Source: a virus. Taken from it: a stretch of DNA of 44,360 bases. The stretch lies in the IMG/VR virus record IMGVR_UViG_3300020215_000020, positions 1 to 44,360 of that record; one strand, written 5' to 3'. The notes beneath the pieces are model-generated. The model was not told where the DNA came from, did no database searches, and saw only the letters and a list, made by a program, of their open reading frames with translations. Made by a program: the position numbers and the translations under genes. Positions within the stretch are counted from its first letter, which is position 1. Every line of letters starts with the position of its first letter. Positions 30,461 to 40,077 of the stretch are shown one piece after another.

Positions 30461-31315
30461 TCAGGAGCGGATGTACGTTATGTCGATCTTGGTGCTGTCG
30501 TTCGGCGTGAAGAGCAGCGTGATCGTCTTCTGGTCACTGCCGACCGTGTAGGCGGTGCCGTAGGCGAGCGCGGAGCCCTCGTAGTAGAGCCACGCTGCCC
30601 GGCCGCCGGCCGCGATCTTGTAAGTCGTGCTGATCGTCGTCGTGGCGCTACCGACGCTCTTCGCCTCGTGCTGCGGCATGCCCATCCCACCGCCACGCTT
30701 GGTGCGCGTGCTGCCGCCGGAGAGCTGCTCCACGAGCTCGCGGAGCCCGTTGATGTCTGAAACCTTGAGCCCCGCCTCTCCAAGGGCGCGGAGCTTCGCG
30801 AGGATCTCGGTGCCGGTGTCTGGGCTGCCGTTCTTGCCCGGCTTACCTGGCTTTCCGGGCTTGCCGGGCTCCACCTTCGGGATCAGCGGGCGGATAAGCG
30901 CGATCAGCTTCGCATCGGAGGGCGTTTTGCCGTCTTTGACCTTGGGAATGAGCGGCTTGATGAGGTTGAGGAGCTTCTCGTCGCTCGGTGCCGGGCCTTC
31001 GTCGCCCTTTTCGCCTGGCTCGCCGGTAATCTCGGCTACCCGAGCCTCAATTTCCTCGCGGAGGATGCCCTCAAAGCGCTCCTTGATGCCTGGAAGCTCG
31101 TCCATGAGCTCGGTGAGGCGAGCTTCGAGTGCGGCGTCGAGGACCGCCTTGCCCTCGGCGACCTGGGCACGCACCTCCGCGAGCACCACCTCCGCAATTC
31201 GACCGGCGACGCCCTGAAGTTCCCCCAACGCCTGCGCCTGCGCGAGGGCAGGATCGCGTTTTGAGAGTTCGTAGAGCTTACGCTTGGAGACTTTGCGAAG
31301 GATCGGCTGCGTCAT
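30461..31315 (-). CDS. Collagen-like fibre protein
   Basis: 284 residues from ATG 31315. A helical N-terminus (about 1-85) likely attaches to the virion. Two collagen-like G-x-y stretches follow (GEPGEKGDEG and PGKPGKPGKPGKNG), separated by two copies of a KLLNLIKPLIPKV / KLIALIRPLIPKV helix. The C-terminal part is a beta-rich, trimerisation-like head (residues about 190-284). Typical of phage side or tail fibres. Confidence 0.78.
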   Translation of the reverse strand: MTQPILRKVSKRKLYELSKRDPALAQAQALGELQGVAGRIAEVVLAEVRAQVAEGKAVLDAALEARLTELMDELPGIKERFEGILREEIEARVAEITGEPGEKGDEGPAPSDEKLLNLIKPLIPKVKDGKTPSDAKLIALIRPLIPKVEPGKPGKPGKPGKNGSPDTGTEILAKLRALGEAGLKVSDINGLRELVEQLSGGSTRTKRGGGMGMPQHEAKSVGSATTTISTTYKIAAGGRAAWLYYEGSALAYGTAYTVGSDQKTITLLFTPNDSTKIDITYIRS

Positions 31316-31462
31316 ATAGAAAGTATGCAATAAGCCACACGTCGATTGGCGCAATTTCCCCTATTCACCCCTCGCTCTTTGACGCTCATGTCTCCGTGTG
31401 GTTAGCTTTTAGTATGGTAACAATCTTGCTGGTTCTCCTTGGGCTTTGGATTGCCGGCGTCA

Positions 31463-32932
31463 CTATTGGTTGGATGCGCTCGTAAGATCGGGGATCACAT
31501 CTCCGACCACGGCCGCACCGTTCTGGCCGATGAGCTCAACGCCCCTCCCCGCCGTGTAGACGGTGAGCCCGCCCACCGTGGCGATCGGCGTCACCACCAT
31601 GTCTTTCACGGCATTCAGCCAGCCGCCCGCGCCGCCCTTGAACTTCGCCCCCGTCATCGCCTTCTGGCCGAGCTCGGCGATGCCCTTGAGGTTGCCGTAG
31701 TCGATGTAGGCGAGGCGGACGTCGTCTCCGAGTGCGGAGGTGATGTCCTGCCGCGCAAGATCGGAGAGGACTTTGCTGACCTGGCGCACCGCGCCGGCAA
31801 TCGGCTGGCCCTTATATGCCTTCTCGGGGACAAACTGCGCCCAACCCTCTTTGAGCTTCTGAAGCTGCACCATGTCCACGTCGCCCATGCCGGCGTAGTC
31901 GTCCTTGATAGCTTCAAGGCCCTCCAAGAGCGCCTTCTGGCGAGTGAGGTCAGGGTTGCGCTGGCGAATAACCTCCTCAGCTTCACTGAAGAGCGCCGGC
32001 ACGCTCGTCTTCACGCCTGACGCCTGGAGGCGCGGGCCGATCAGATCCTTCCAGAGCTTCTGCGACGCCTGCTTCGCCTGGACGCCAAGCATGCCCTCGG
32101 TACCCACGAGCTTCTTCGCGAATGCGGTCTCTTCGGTCGTGCGCGGGGTCTTCGGGTTGCCAGCGAGCACCGCGCCGACACGCTTCCAGAACGGCGTATT
32201 TGCTCGGTAATTCTGCATGATCTGAGCCTCCCGTGCTGAGAGCGGGACGGCCATCTTGTGAATGGTCTTGCCTGCCTCCTTGGTGACGTTGCCAAGCGGG
32301 GCGGTGACGGCCGTAAGCACGCCGCCCGCCGCGGCACCGATGCCGGCATCCTGCACCACCTGGTCGGTCGGCTTGCCTTCCGCAACGGCTCGGGTTCCCG
32401 CGGCTGCACCACCGATGCCCGAAGCTGCGGCGACCTTCGGTATGATCTTGGCAGGAAGGGATGCCCCCATGCTTGCGGCGGTGATGGCTGCGTTGGCCCC
32501 ATCCGCGGCGACCTTCACAGCCTCCTGGCCCGATCCTGGCCCCCTCTGCGCGTCCTCCTGGTACTGCGGGAAGATGTCCGGCCCATCGGTTACGGCGTCG
32601 CGTGCGAGCGCGCCCAAGCCGCCCACGGCCGTTCCGACCGCTTCTCCGATTTTGCCGCCCGGTAGCTTCTCAATGAAATCCGAAACGGGGTTGTCGACGA
32701 TGGCATCGACCACCTTGCGGCCGATGGACCGCTCGTCCGGCCCGCTCTCTGGAACCGTAGGCCCTGCCGCGCTGCGCCCCGGATTGCGGAACTCGCCGGC
32801 CTTTAAGCGGTCCGTCAGTTTGCCTGTGCTCGGGGTCCCGGTGGCGCTCGGGCGAGACGCTCCTGAAGCGCCCCTCGGGGTGATGTTGTAGCGCTGGCGG
32901 TACTCTTCGATCTGCTGGGGTGTAAGCGGCAT
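31463..32932 (-). CDS. Ejection/internal virion protein-like
   Basis: 489 residues. A disordered Ser/Gly/Pro N-terminus, then several Gly/Ala-rich amphipathic or membrane-inserting helices (for example AAAGGVLTAVTAPLG), a long soluble helical region, and a Gly-rich C-terminal helix. These features fit P22/T7-type ejection proteins that cross the envelope. It is adjacent to the transglycosylase virion protein. No enzymatic motif. Confidence 0.6.
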   Translation of the reverse strand: MPLTPQQIEEYRQRYNITPRGASGASRPSATGTPSTGKLTDRLKAGEFRNPGRSAAGPTVPESGPDERSIGRKVVDAIVDNPVSDFIEKLPGGKIGEAVGTAVGGLGALARDAVTDGPDIFPQYQEDAQRGPGSGQEAVKVAADGANAAITAASMGASLPAKIIPKVAAASGIGGAAAGTRAVAEGKPTDQVVQDAGIGAAAGGVLTAVTAPLGNVTKEAGKTIHKMAVPLSAREAQIMQNYRANTPFWKRVGAVLAGNPKTPRTTEETAFAKKLVGTEGMLGVQAKQASQKLWKDLIGPRLQASGVKTSVPALFSEAEEVIRQRNPDLTRQKALLEGLEAIKDDYAGMGDVDMVQLQKLKEGWAQFVPEKAYKGQPIAGAVRQVSKVLSDLARQDITSALGDDVRLAYIDYGNLKGIAELGQKAMTGAKFKGGAGGWLNAVKDMVVTPIATVGGLTVYTAGRGVELIGQNGAAVVGDVIPDLTSASNQ

Positions 32933-32933
32933 A

Positions 32934-34934
32934 CTAGGAAGTGCGGAGGTGGCTCATAACCTTCTTGGCGTAGGCAACGCTGTCGTATTTGACGCCCTGC
33001 TTGTTCACGCCCGCGATGCGCCGCGGCTCCTCAGAGCCTCCAAGCGAGGTGTTCCAAATGAGCGCCACCTCCTCGGGCGTGTTGCCCTGGCGAAGGAGCC
33101 GGTCGATCTTCGCGACCGCAACCTTTCGCTCGTTCTCAGGCGTCATCGGAAGAACCTTGCCGGTGACTTCACGTGAAATCGCAGCCCACGTGGGCGGCAG
33201 GAACTGGAACGCTCCGTTCTCTCCGCTCGCGCCCTTAGTGCCTGGCTTGTTGCCGGTCTCGGCCATTGCGATTGCAGTGGCGAGGCTCTCGGCGCTCATA
33301 GACACGGTATCGCCGTCGAGGATATCGAGCATGTCCTGCGGCGTCAGGTTCGGGTTCTCGGCCTCAATCTGGTTGATCTTGGCCGCGGTCTCCGGGTCGC
33401 TGTCGTAGAGCTCCTGAAGCTTCTCCTCGGGGGTGCGCATGTCGTCGAGGTCAAGCGGCTCAATGACGAGGTCTGCCGGGATGCCAAGGCGCTCGGCCCG
33501 GCTCGCATACATGCGATTGCGCTGCTCCTGCTGCGCCTTCTCGGCTTCGTAGATGAGGCGCGCACGTTCCACGAAGTCGGCACGGAGCTTCGCGTTCTCG
33601 TCGCCGGTGGCACCGAGCTTACCGCCGTTCACGATGGCGTTGTATTGATTGATGATCCGGTCAGGGACGCTGCCGGCGTTCTGCGCGGTCGCAAACTCGC
33701 CCTCTCGCACCACCGAAGTTGGGTCGAGCATCTTCATGTAAGCGAAGATGAGGGAGAGGTCGCCAGCGGGTGTAGGGTTGCGAGCGGCTGCGTCGATGCG
33801 GGTCTTTTGCGCCTTCACCGTGAAGAAGTCCTTCGAGCGGGTGTTGTAGTCGTCTCGAAGCGAGTTGGAGGCGTTCAACTGCGACGGGGTGAGGTCTTCA
33901 ATCCCCGACGTTTGCGCCATCGTGCCGTACGCCTCGCCCTTCGTGGTTCCGAACGGCACGCCAAGCTTGCGCGCCTCCTCAACGGAGAGGAGCTCGGTAC
34001 TCTCGTCGCCCTCGGCGGTGAGGTTCTCGATGGTGTCGGCCACCTCCTTTGAGCTGAGGCTGAGACCCTTCGCCTTCAGGCGCTTCATGATGTCGTTCGG
34101 ATTGACGACGCCGGCATCAAGGAGCGCGCCGACGCCTGCATCAATCCGGGTCTGCCGGGAGAGCTTCTGCGCCTCCTCGATGTTCTCGCGGGCCGTCTTC
34201 ATGGCCTCGTCGAGGTACTCGCGGGCCGCCTTGGAGGCGTTGAGGGCGTTCTGAAGGTTGCCGCGGCGTAGCTCAGCGTTCGCCTCCGCGATCTTCGTGG
34301 AGTACTTGCCGTCAAGCTCGGTGAGCTTCTCGATGCCGTAGGTGCGCTGCGCCTCCATCTGCGTAGCTGCAAGCGTGGGCGCATAGCGGGAGATGCCGGT
34401 GCGGATGGCTACCTGGCCGAGCGACGCTTCGGTCGACTTGTTCGTCTCGAGCTGTGCTTTCCGGGCCGTCGCCCATGCACTCTGAAGGGAGCCGATGAGA
34501 GCGCTGGTCTCGTCGGTGTTGGCAAGGGAGAGCTGTCGGTAGCTCTTCTGCTCCTGCTCGAACTGCTTGTCGGCAAGCTTTTCAAGGCGGGCGAGCCTGC
34601 CCTCCTCGCTCGTCTCCTCGTCATCAAAGATGTCGAGGTCATCAAGCGGGTCGCTCTCGGTCGTGCTCTCCATGCGGTTCTGATCGGCAACGGCCGCCGC
34701 CGTCATGCCCTGACTGATCGCGGGGGTGATTGTCGTGTCGACGACGTTCTGCCCCTGCTTTGAGGAGAGGACGGAGACCGGCCGTTGATTGGCTGGTCGA
34801 GCCGTACCCAGGAGCTTTGGGGCAGCAATGCCACCCGCGGAGACTTCCTCCTCGTACCGCTTAGAGCCGATCTTGAAGTTGCGCCCTCCGATCGAGGCGA
34901 CGGTCGGTTTGTAGGTGGGGGTCTTCGTAGGCAT
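32934..34934 (-). CDS. Virion-associated lytic transglycosylase
   Basis: 666 residues. The C-terminal 110 residues form an SLT-type domain: AIAMAETGNKPGTKGASGENGAFQFLPPTW with the catalytic Glu in AETG, then ALIWNTSLGGSEEPRRI. The long N-terminal helical region (about 100-540) with coiled coils would be the internal core or ejection part. This resembles T7 gp16-type proteins that open peptidoglycan during infection. Its TAG stop is one base before the ATG of the ejection-like gene. Confidence 0.85.
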   Translation of the reverse strand: MPTKTPTYKPTVASIGGRNFKIGSKRYEEEVSAGGIAAPKLLGTARPANQRPVSVLSSKQGQNVVDTTITPAISQGMTAAAVADQNRMESTTESDPLDDLDIFDDEETSEEGRLARLEKLADKQFEQEQKSYRQLSLANTDETSALIGSLQSAWATARKAQLETNKSTEASLGQVAIRTGISRYAPTLAATQMEAQRTYGIEKLTELDGKYSTKIAEANAELRRGNLQNALNASKAAREYLDEAMKTARENIEEAQKLSRQTRIDAGVGALLDAGVVNPNDIMKRLKAKGLSLSSKEVADTIENLTAEGDESTELLSVEEARKLGVPFGTTKGEAYGTMAQTSGIEDLTPSQLNASNSLRDDYNTRSKDFFTVKAQKTRIDAAARNPTPAGDLSLIFAYMKMLDPTSVVREGEFATAQNAGSVPDRIINQYNAIVNGGKLGATGDENAKLRADFVERARLIYEAEKAQQEQRNRMYASRAERLGIPADLVIEPLDLDDMRTPEEKLQELYDSDPETAAKINQIEAENPNLTPQDMLDILDGDTVSMSAESLATAIAMAETGNKPGTKGASGENGAFQFLPPTWAAISREVTGKVLPMTPENERKVAVAKIDRLLRQGNTPEEVALIWNTSLGGSEEPRRIAGVNKQGVKYDSVAYAKKVMSHLRTS

Positions 34935-34939
34935 GGTAG

Positions 34940-36508
34940 CTAGTTGAAGATCTCAGTCAGGATGATGAGACCGGGCGCAGCCGCACCGCTCGCGGTCGTG
35001 ACACCGCCACCGCTACCAGCGCCGTAACCGGTAGCTGCTCGGCCGGCCAGGTTGCCTGAAGCACCGTTTGGTGCGGTGACGACACCCTGACCGCCTCTGC
35101 CATAGACGCTATCGCCACCGTCGCCGCCATTGGCGAAGTCGGGGGTCGGGCCGGTGTCGGTTCCGCCTGGTGTTCCGTCGAAGTTTTCGATCTCCACCAT
35201 CCTCGACACCGTGCCGGAACAGTCACCACCAGCGCCTTGAGTACCGCCGCTCGCCGCAGCACCGGCACCGGCGACGACATGCCCGCCTACGGAGGACTGC
35301 GCGCCAGCTGCACCGACGGTCATGGTTACGGTAGAGGCGAGGAGATTGGACGGGATGGCGGCCTTGCAGTACGCGCCGCCGCCCCCTCCGCCTCCGCCCT
35401 GGTTGTCTGCCGCGCCTGCGCCGCCTCCGCCGACAACTTCGACGATGAGCTGCTTGAGGCCGGCCGGCTTTGCCCAGGTGAAGGTTGCAGTGAAGGAGGA
35501 GGTAGAGGCTGTGGCGAACGTCGAGGTGGCGATGCCGTTAGTCGTCACGGTGCCGGTGAACGTCGACGTAGCGAAGCTGTTCGTGCCGCTGAAGGTGTTG
35601 TCGTTGCCGAGACCCACACCGAAGGCGTGCGGATTGAAGTAGAGCTCGGTTGCGCTTTTGACCTTTCCGAGCCCGACGGTCGTGGTGGCGGTTGAGGTCG
35701 CGCCCGCCGTGGAGGAGAGGAAGAGGTTCACGCCCGCGGACATGCCGACCTGGGTGGTGTCGAGGCCAAGCGTGAGGACGCCGTTCGTGATGGAGTTGCC
35801 GGCGGTACCTGGTCCTTGAGCGATGCCGAGGATGGCGTTCGTGGTGCTCTCAGGAACGTCGGTGTCGGCCTTCCACCAACGCGCGTCTGCGCGCTTGAAG
35901 TAGAGGATCGTGCCGGTGGCTATGGTCTCGCCCGCGGTACCGGCGACGATGATCTGATCGTAGGAAAGCGTGCCCCCGTTCTGAAGGCCATCAACGTAGG
36001 TCTTGGTCGCCGCGTTCGCGCCTGCGGTGGGGGTCGGGAAGCTCCACGAGCCGCTGATCGTCTCGTCGTTGTCCTTGAAGGCGGCCTGATTGAAGAGCTG
36101 CGGTGGGTCGCTGAAGATGACGGTCGAGCCGCCTGCGTGGCTGTACTGGAGGGTCGAACTCGCGGTGTAGGGCGTGATGGGCGAGAGGCCGCGGGTGCAG
36201 CCGGAGAGGATCGCGGTCGAGCCGTTGCTCTGCGTGACCGTCGTGCAGGAGACAAACTCCTGCTTGTTCCGGTTGCCCGGCTCAATCGTCAGATAGAACG
36301 TGTCGGAGAAGTCCTCGTCGAGAAGCTCCTGCCCGGTCTGCGGCAGAGTGAGCGAGCTGAGCGTGATCGACGTTGCCGACGATGAGATGCCGGAGCCGGC
36401 GAGGAAGTACGGAAAGCCACCAATGGGCTTCACGGTATCCGCGGCAAAGGCACTGAGCGGCAGAAGAAGTGCGAGCGTAGCTGCGAGTAATCGAGAGCGT
36501 GTCTTCAT
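34940..36508 (-). CDS. Tail fibre with signal peptide and glycine-rich tip
   Basis: 522 residues. MKTRSRLLAATLALLLPLSAFA is a Sec signal peptide (AFA cleavage site). Then a domain with paired Cys (EFVSCTTV, ILSGCTRG), a coiled or beta linker with TKTYVDGLQNGG typical of tail-fibre hinge regions, Thr/Ser-rich repeats, and a C-terminal glycine-rich tip (LIVEVVGGGGAGA). The tip is paralogous in type to that at 27186-28217. A TATAAT box (36520-36525, minus) lies 11 bases before the ATG. Confidence 0.78.
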   Translation of the reverse strand: MKTRSRLLAATLALLLPLSAFAADTVKPIGGFPYFLAGSGISSSATSITLSSLTLPQTGQELLDEDFSDTFYLTIEPGNRNKQEFVSCTTVTQSNGSTAILSGCTRGLSPITPYTASSTLQYSHAGGSTVIFSDPPQLFNQAAFKDNDETISGSWSFPTPTAGANAATKTYVDGLQNGGTLSYDQIIVAGTAGETIATGTILYFKRADARWWKADTDVPESTTNAILGIAQGPGTAGNSITNGVLTLGLDTTQVGMSAGVNLFLSSTAGATSTATTTVGLGKVKSATELYFNPHAFGVGLGNDNTFSGTNSFATSTFTGTVTTNGIATSTFATASTSSFTATFTWAKPAGLKQLIVEVVGGGGAGAADNQGGGGGGGGAYCKAAIPSNLLASTVTMTVGAAGAQSSVGGHVVAGAGAAASGGTQGAGGDCSGTVSRMVEIENFDGTPGGTDTGPTPDFANGGDGGDSVYGRGGQGVVTAPNGASGNLAGRAATGYGAGSGGGVTTASGAAAPGLIILTEIFN

Positions 36509-36527
36509 ACATTCATAATTATACGTC

Positions 36528-38393
36528 CTACTTTCTAATAGCGGTGTCCCGACGTGGGGATGCCTTCATGTTCATGCCGCGTGCGAGCACGGCAAAGTAA
36601 CCGTCCACTTGATCCATCGTGTAGACCTCTTGGATTTCGTGGAAGTCCTCCTTCGGGAGCTCGAAGACGACGCGGTATTTGAGCGTCGTTTCCGGCTCCG
36701 CCGAGGAGCCGCCCAAGGGCTGCGTGCCGAGGCTGCTCTGCCCAAGCGAGGAGAGGCTCTCGTCCTGGTACGTGATGTCCTGGTCGTCCCCGTCGATGGT
36801 GCGGGTGATGGTCTGGCTCTCGCCACCGAAGTCGTAGAGGAGCGAGAGCTCCACGTCCGTGTTCGTCGTGATCTGGCCCTCGGTGTAGTACTCGTCGATG
36901 TTCTTCAGGTTCGCCCGGTCGTCACCCGTGCGGTAGGCGAAGGCGGCGACGGCGTTGATCGGGAGCTTTTCGCTCATCTCCATGCCGTCGAACATGCCGT
37001 CTGAGGTGCCCTCGAACAGGTGGTAAGTCTCGGCGACGCTGTTTGAGTGCGCGTGCAGTCCGCCCGCGATGATCACGAGGGGTCCGCACGGCAGGCTCGT
37101 TTGTGGAGGCTGCCAGAAGCGGCGAACGCCCTTGTCTCCCTCATCCGGATCGTCGGCCGCGTCTTCGAGGATTTCGAGGATGTAGAGGCGGGTGTTGACC
37201 GGGCAGGCATAGTAGAGCGCGTTCTTGAAGAGGAGGCCGGTGACGTCGGTGAAGTCCTCGGCATCAAAGTCGGGCTGGATCGGGCTTGAGTAGGTGCGCG
37301 GGTCGAGCCCTTCAAGCTCGTCCGGGTCGCTGAAGACGCGGAGCGCTGGCTCGTACGAGATGTAGGCGAGGCTGTCCCCTAGATCGACGACGCTCTCATG
37401 GTTGATGCAGCCAAGGTTCTCGCCCGTCTGAAGACGCTTGATCTTCATCGTCTCGGAGAGGGTGCTGCCGACTGTAATCTCGGCGGTCTCCACCTTGTAG
37501 ACGTGGTTCCTGCCGGCGAAGAGCACGAGCTTGCTGCCAACGCTCCCGGCCGCGTTCATGGGCGCATCGAGGGTGAGGAGCGCCCCCTCCCCAGCGAGCC
37601 GCGGCGTCGAGAAGGAGTAGTCCGCAATGTCGTCGTTCTGCGAAACGTAGACCTCCTCGTCGTCATCTGAGCCAAGAACAACCTGGTTCTCGTGGACATA
37701 GATGACGTGGTTGGTGCGCCCTGCAGCTGGTTCCGAGGATCTCGTGACCGGCTTCTGGATGAGGATGTCGCCGGCCTGGAGGCCCGTGGTGTCCGCGATC
37801 CCCGTGAGGGTCGTGGTGCTCTCGCCGCCCGTGTAGGTGTATTCGGTGCCGGTGCGTGCGCATATGAAGGTCTTGTTACGGGTCGTGTAAAAGCGGTTCT
37901 CTGCAAACGTGGTGGTGCCCGACTTCGTGACGGTCGTGCCGCTCGGGACGCTTGAGACGACGGCGATCGCGCCGTTCCACTCGTAGACATTGGCCGAGCC
38001 AATGACCCACAAGAGAAGGTCGAGGTTCTCGGTCGCGTCCCACCACGTGGCGAAGCGCATTTTGATCGTGGTCGACCACGAGGCGAGGATGCGGGTCCAT
38101 GCCTCAATGTCGGTGCCATCAACGGTGCCGAGATAGACCTCAAGCTCGTCGTCGTACTGGCGCACGGGGAGCTCGTCGCCGGTCGAGGTGTTCCACGTGA
38201 CACCCGCGCGAACCGGGGTGGTCGCGCTGTTGGCCGCGCCAAGGCGGGTATATCCCTGGCGGCTCTTCACCTTCCTCTGCCGATCCACGAGGACGTTCTT
38301 CGAGCCAGTGGTGAGGTAGCGCTCGTCGGTGTTCGTCTCGTCAGGGGCGGTGACGTAGCCGAGCGTCTCTTCGATGGTGAAGTACTTCTCCAT
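36528..38393 (-). CDS. Tail nozzle/tubular-type protein
   Basis: 621 residues from ATG 38393, two bases after the preceding TAG. The N-terminus contains DRQRKVKSRQGYTRLG, as in podoviral tail-tube B/P22 gp10-type proteins which begin with a strand that decorates the genome-ejection channel, followed by repeated beta segments consistent with a beta-propeller. It follows an adaptor-like gene, the same order as in podoviruses. The assignment is by pattern, length and position. Confidence 0.65.
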   Translation of the reverse strand: MEKYFTIEETLGYVTAPDETNTDERYLTTGSKNVLVDRQRKVKSRQGYTRLGAANSATTPVRAGVTWNTSTGDELPVRQYDDELEVYLGTVDGTDIEAWTRILASWSTTIKMRFATWWDATENLDLLLWVIGSANVYEWNGAIAVVSSVPSGTTVTKSGTTTFAENRFYTTRNKTFICARTGTEYTYTGGESTTTLTGIADTTGLQAGDILIQKPVTRSSEPAAGRTNHVIYVHENQVVLGSDDDEEVYVSQNDDIADYSFSTPRLAGEGALLTLDAPMNAAGSVGSKLVLFAGRNHVYKVETAEITVGSTLSETMKIKRLQTGENLGCINHESVVDLGDSLAYISYEPALRVFSDPDELEGLDPRTYSSPIQPDFDAEDFTDVTGLLFKNALYYACPVNTRLYILEILEDAADDPDEGDKGVRRFWQPPQTSLPCGPLVIIAGGLHAHSNSVAETYHLFEGTSDGMFDGMEMSEKLPINAVAAFAYRTGDDRANLKNIDEYYTEGQITTNTDVELSLLYDFGGESQTITRTIDGDDQDITYQDESLSSLGQSSLGTQPLGGSSAEPETTLKYRVVFELPKEDFHEIQEVYTMDQVDGYFAVLARGMNMKASPRRDTAIRK

Positions 38394-38395
38394 GC

Positions 38396-39553
38396 CTAGG
38401 TGCGGAAGCGCGGGAGCATTCCGTAGCTGGTGCGGGCCTTCTTCACCTGGGTCGGGTGCATGCCCTGGTAGGCCGGGTAGAGCGTCTTGAGCTCGTTCTT
38501 CGCAAACTCGACGTCGAAGGCGCTGTCCGTGCCCTCCATCTGCTGTGCCATCGCGACGAGGCACTCGTAGAGGAAGAGGTTCACGCCATCGTTGTCGAGA
38601 ACCACGGTGTCGTCGTCGCTCGTGGGGCGCGAGAGCCAGGTCCCCGACGAATTCTTGAAGAGGTACTTGCTGTAGTACTTCAGGTCGAAGGGGTAGCCGA
38701 CCGCGAAGAGGATATTATCGACGCGGATGTCTGAGATGGCAGTCGTGCCCGTGATTGTCAGCCGGAAACTATCGATGGTCGAGGGCGCGACGGTGCCCGT
38801 CTCGGTCGCGCCGGCCCACGCAAAGCGAAGGATGTTCCACCCAACGCGAAATGCCGTGCCGTCGGCCTGCGCCGTGACCGCTGAAGGGGTCCAGTAGTTG
38901 GCGGTGAGGTCGTTTCCGAAGCGAATGCTGAAGGAGGTGAGGCCCGTCGTCGATCCGAGGTAGACCGGGATCACAATCGAGGCGATTTCGTCCTCATCCG
39001 TGAGGTCCACCGCCGTCATGCCCGTGTTTTCGATGCCGCCACCGGTCGCGGTGAGGTCAAAGCGAACAGATCCGCCGCCGGAGTAGCGGTAGATCGTGTC
39101 TGTCTCGACGTTTGAGGCCCCCGTAACGGCGCTCCACGTGCCGTTACTTGTATGGCTGTCCATCGAATGCAGCGTTTTCGGGCTGCGGACCTTCCAGTTG
39201 ATGCGAAGGAGCTTCGAGCCCCCGTCCGCCTCGATCGAGATGATGCGGTCGTCGAGGTTCTTGCGGCGATCAAACGCCTCTGCAAGCGACCGGAAGGCCA
39301 TATCGTGGCTGTCCCGGCCCGCCTGGGGGTAGAGGTCGATCATCTCGCCGAAATCGGACGGGAGCGAGTAGTTGTAGAGCTTGTCGTGAACCGTCTGAGA
39401 GAGCGCGGCGAGGCGCACCGCCTCCACCGGCTTCACCTTCATAAGCAGATTGTTGGCAGCACGCTCAAACAGGGCTTCGATGTTGCGAACCTTGTTGAGC
39501 GTTCCTCCGTGGCCCATCCCCGTGAGGTGCTCTTTGACCTGGGTGATGGTCAT
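38396..39553 (-). CDS. Head-tail adaptor-like protein
   Basis: 385 residues. The N-terminal helical part (TLNKVRNIEALFERAANNLLMKV, LYNYSLPSDFGEMIDLYPQ) and C-terminal helices around ECLVAMAQQMEG resemble podoviral adaptor (gp4/gp11-type) proteins. An inserted beta domain (about 120-290) looks like a carbohydrate-binding-like or Ig-like module, unusual for an adaptor. It precedes the nozzle-like gene. Confidence 0.6.
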   Translation of the reverse strand: MTITQVKEHLTGMGHGGTLNKVRNIEALFERAANNLLMKVKPVEAVRLAALSQTVHDKLYNYSLPSDFGEMIDLYPQAGRDSHDMAFRSLAEAFDRRKNLDDRIISIEADGGSKLLRINWKVRSPKTLHSMDSHTSNGTWSAVTGASNVETDTIYRYSGGGSVRFDLTATGGGIENTGMTAVDLTDEDEIASIVIPVYLGSTTGLTSFSIRFGNDLTANYWTPSAVTAQADGTAFRVGWNILRFAWAGATETGTVAPSTIDSFRLTITGTTAISDIRVDNILFAVGYPFDLKYYSKYLFKNSSGTWLSRPTSDDDTVVLDNDGVNLFLYECLVAMAQQMEGTDSAFDVEFAKNELKTLYPAYQGMHPTQVKKARTSYGMLPRFRT

Positions 39554-39565
39554 GGTGAGTGTGGG

Positions 39566-40003
39566 CTACTGGTAGACGCACTCAGTGACGTAGACGGTCG
39601 TTGAGCCAACGTCGGTGATGCCGGTGATTTCGCCCGTGTAGACGTTCGCGGTCTCCTTGCCGGTCTCAAGGGTCGGGGTCGACGTTGAGAGGTTGAGGCC
39701 AGCATTCAGGACAGCAGCAGCTCCTTCATCGGTCGAGAGGAACACAGTCGAGGTGGCGCTGCCGCCGGCGTCACGGGCCTGCGTGAGGCGCGCCCACGCG
39801 CGATTTGAGTTCGCGGCAAGTAGGGTGCGGGAGACCTGGTTGCCGACGAGTGCGAACGAGCTCGTCGTTGTGATGCACGATGGCTGGCTTCGGCCGCCGC
39901 CTGCGCCCGCGACCGGGTTCGGGGAGAGCAGCACAAGCGCACAGAGCGCCCCAAGCGCGAGCCCGATGGCTGCGTAGAAGGCGAGGTACTTTTTGATAGT
40001 CAT
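39566..40003 (-). CDS. Signal-anchored small protein, 145 residues
   Basis: Start at 40003 removes an N-terminal extension lacking support. KKYLAFYAAIGLALGALCALVLL is a signal peptide or anchor, followed by a beta-rich Ser/Thr domain with two cysteines (CITTTS near the start, CVYQ at the end) that could form a disulfide outside the cytoplasm. It lies in the head-tail region but is predicted to be exported. Confidence 0.65.
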   Translation of the reverse strand: MTIKKYLAFYAAIGLALGALCALVLLSPNPVAGAGGGRSQPSCITTTSSFALVGNQVSRTLLAANSNRAWARLTQARDAGGSATSTVFLSTDEGAAAVLNAGLNLSTSTPTLETGKETANVYTGEITGITDVGSTTVYVTECVYQ

Positions 40004-40077
40004 GGCGATGGTTATGGCGGGCTTGTTAGTGTGCCCATCCCCGCCCCCCATTCAGACAAAGGGGCGGGGTGGGAACG

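Noticed and set aside
31416-31487. Plus-strand 23-residue membrane-like peptide
   Set aside because: Clean hydrophobic helix, but no ribosome-binding site, no promoter or partner, and it overlaps the end of the ejection-like gene. It may be chance.
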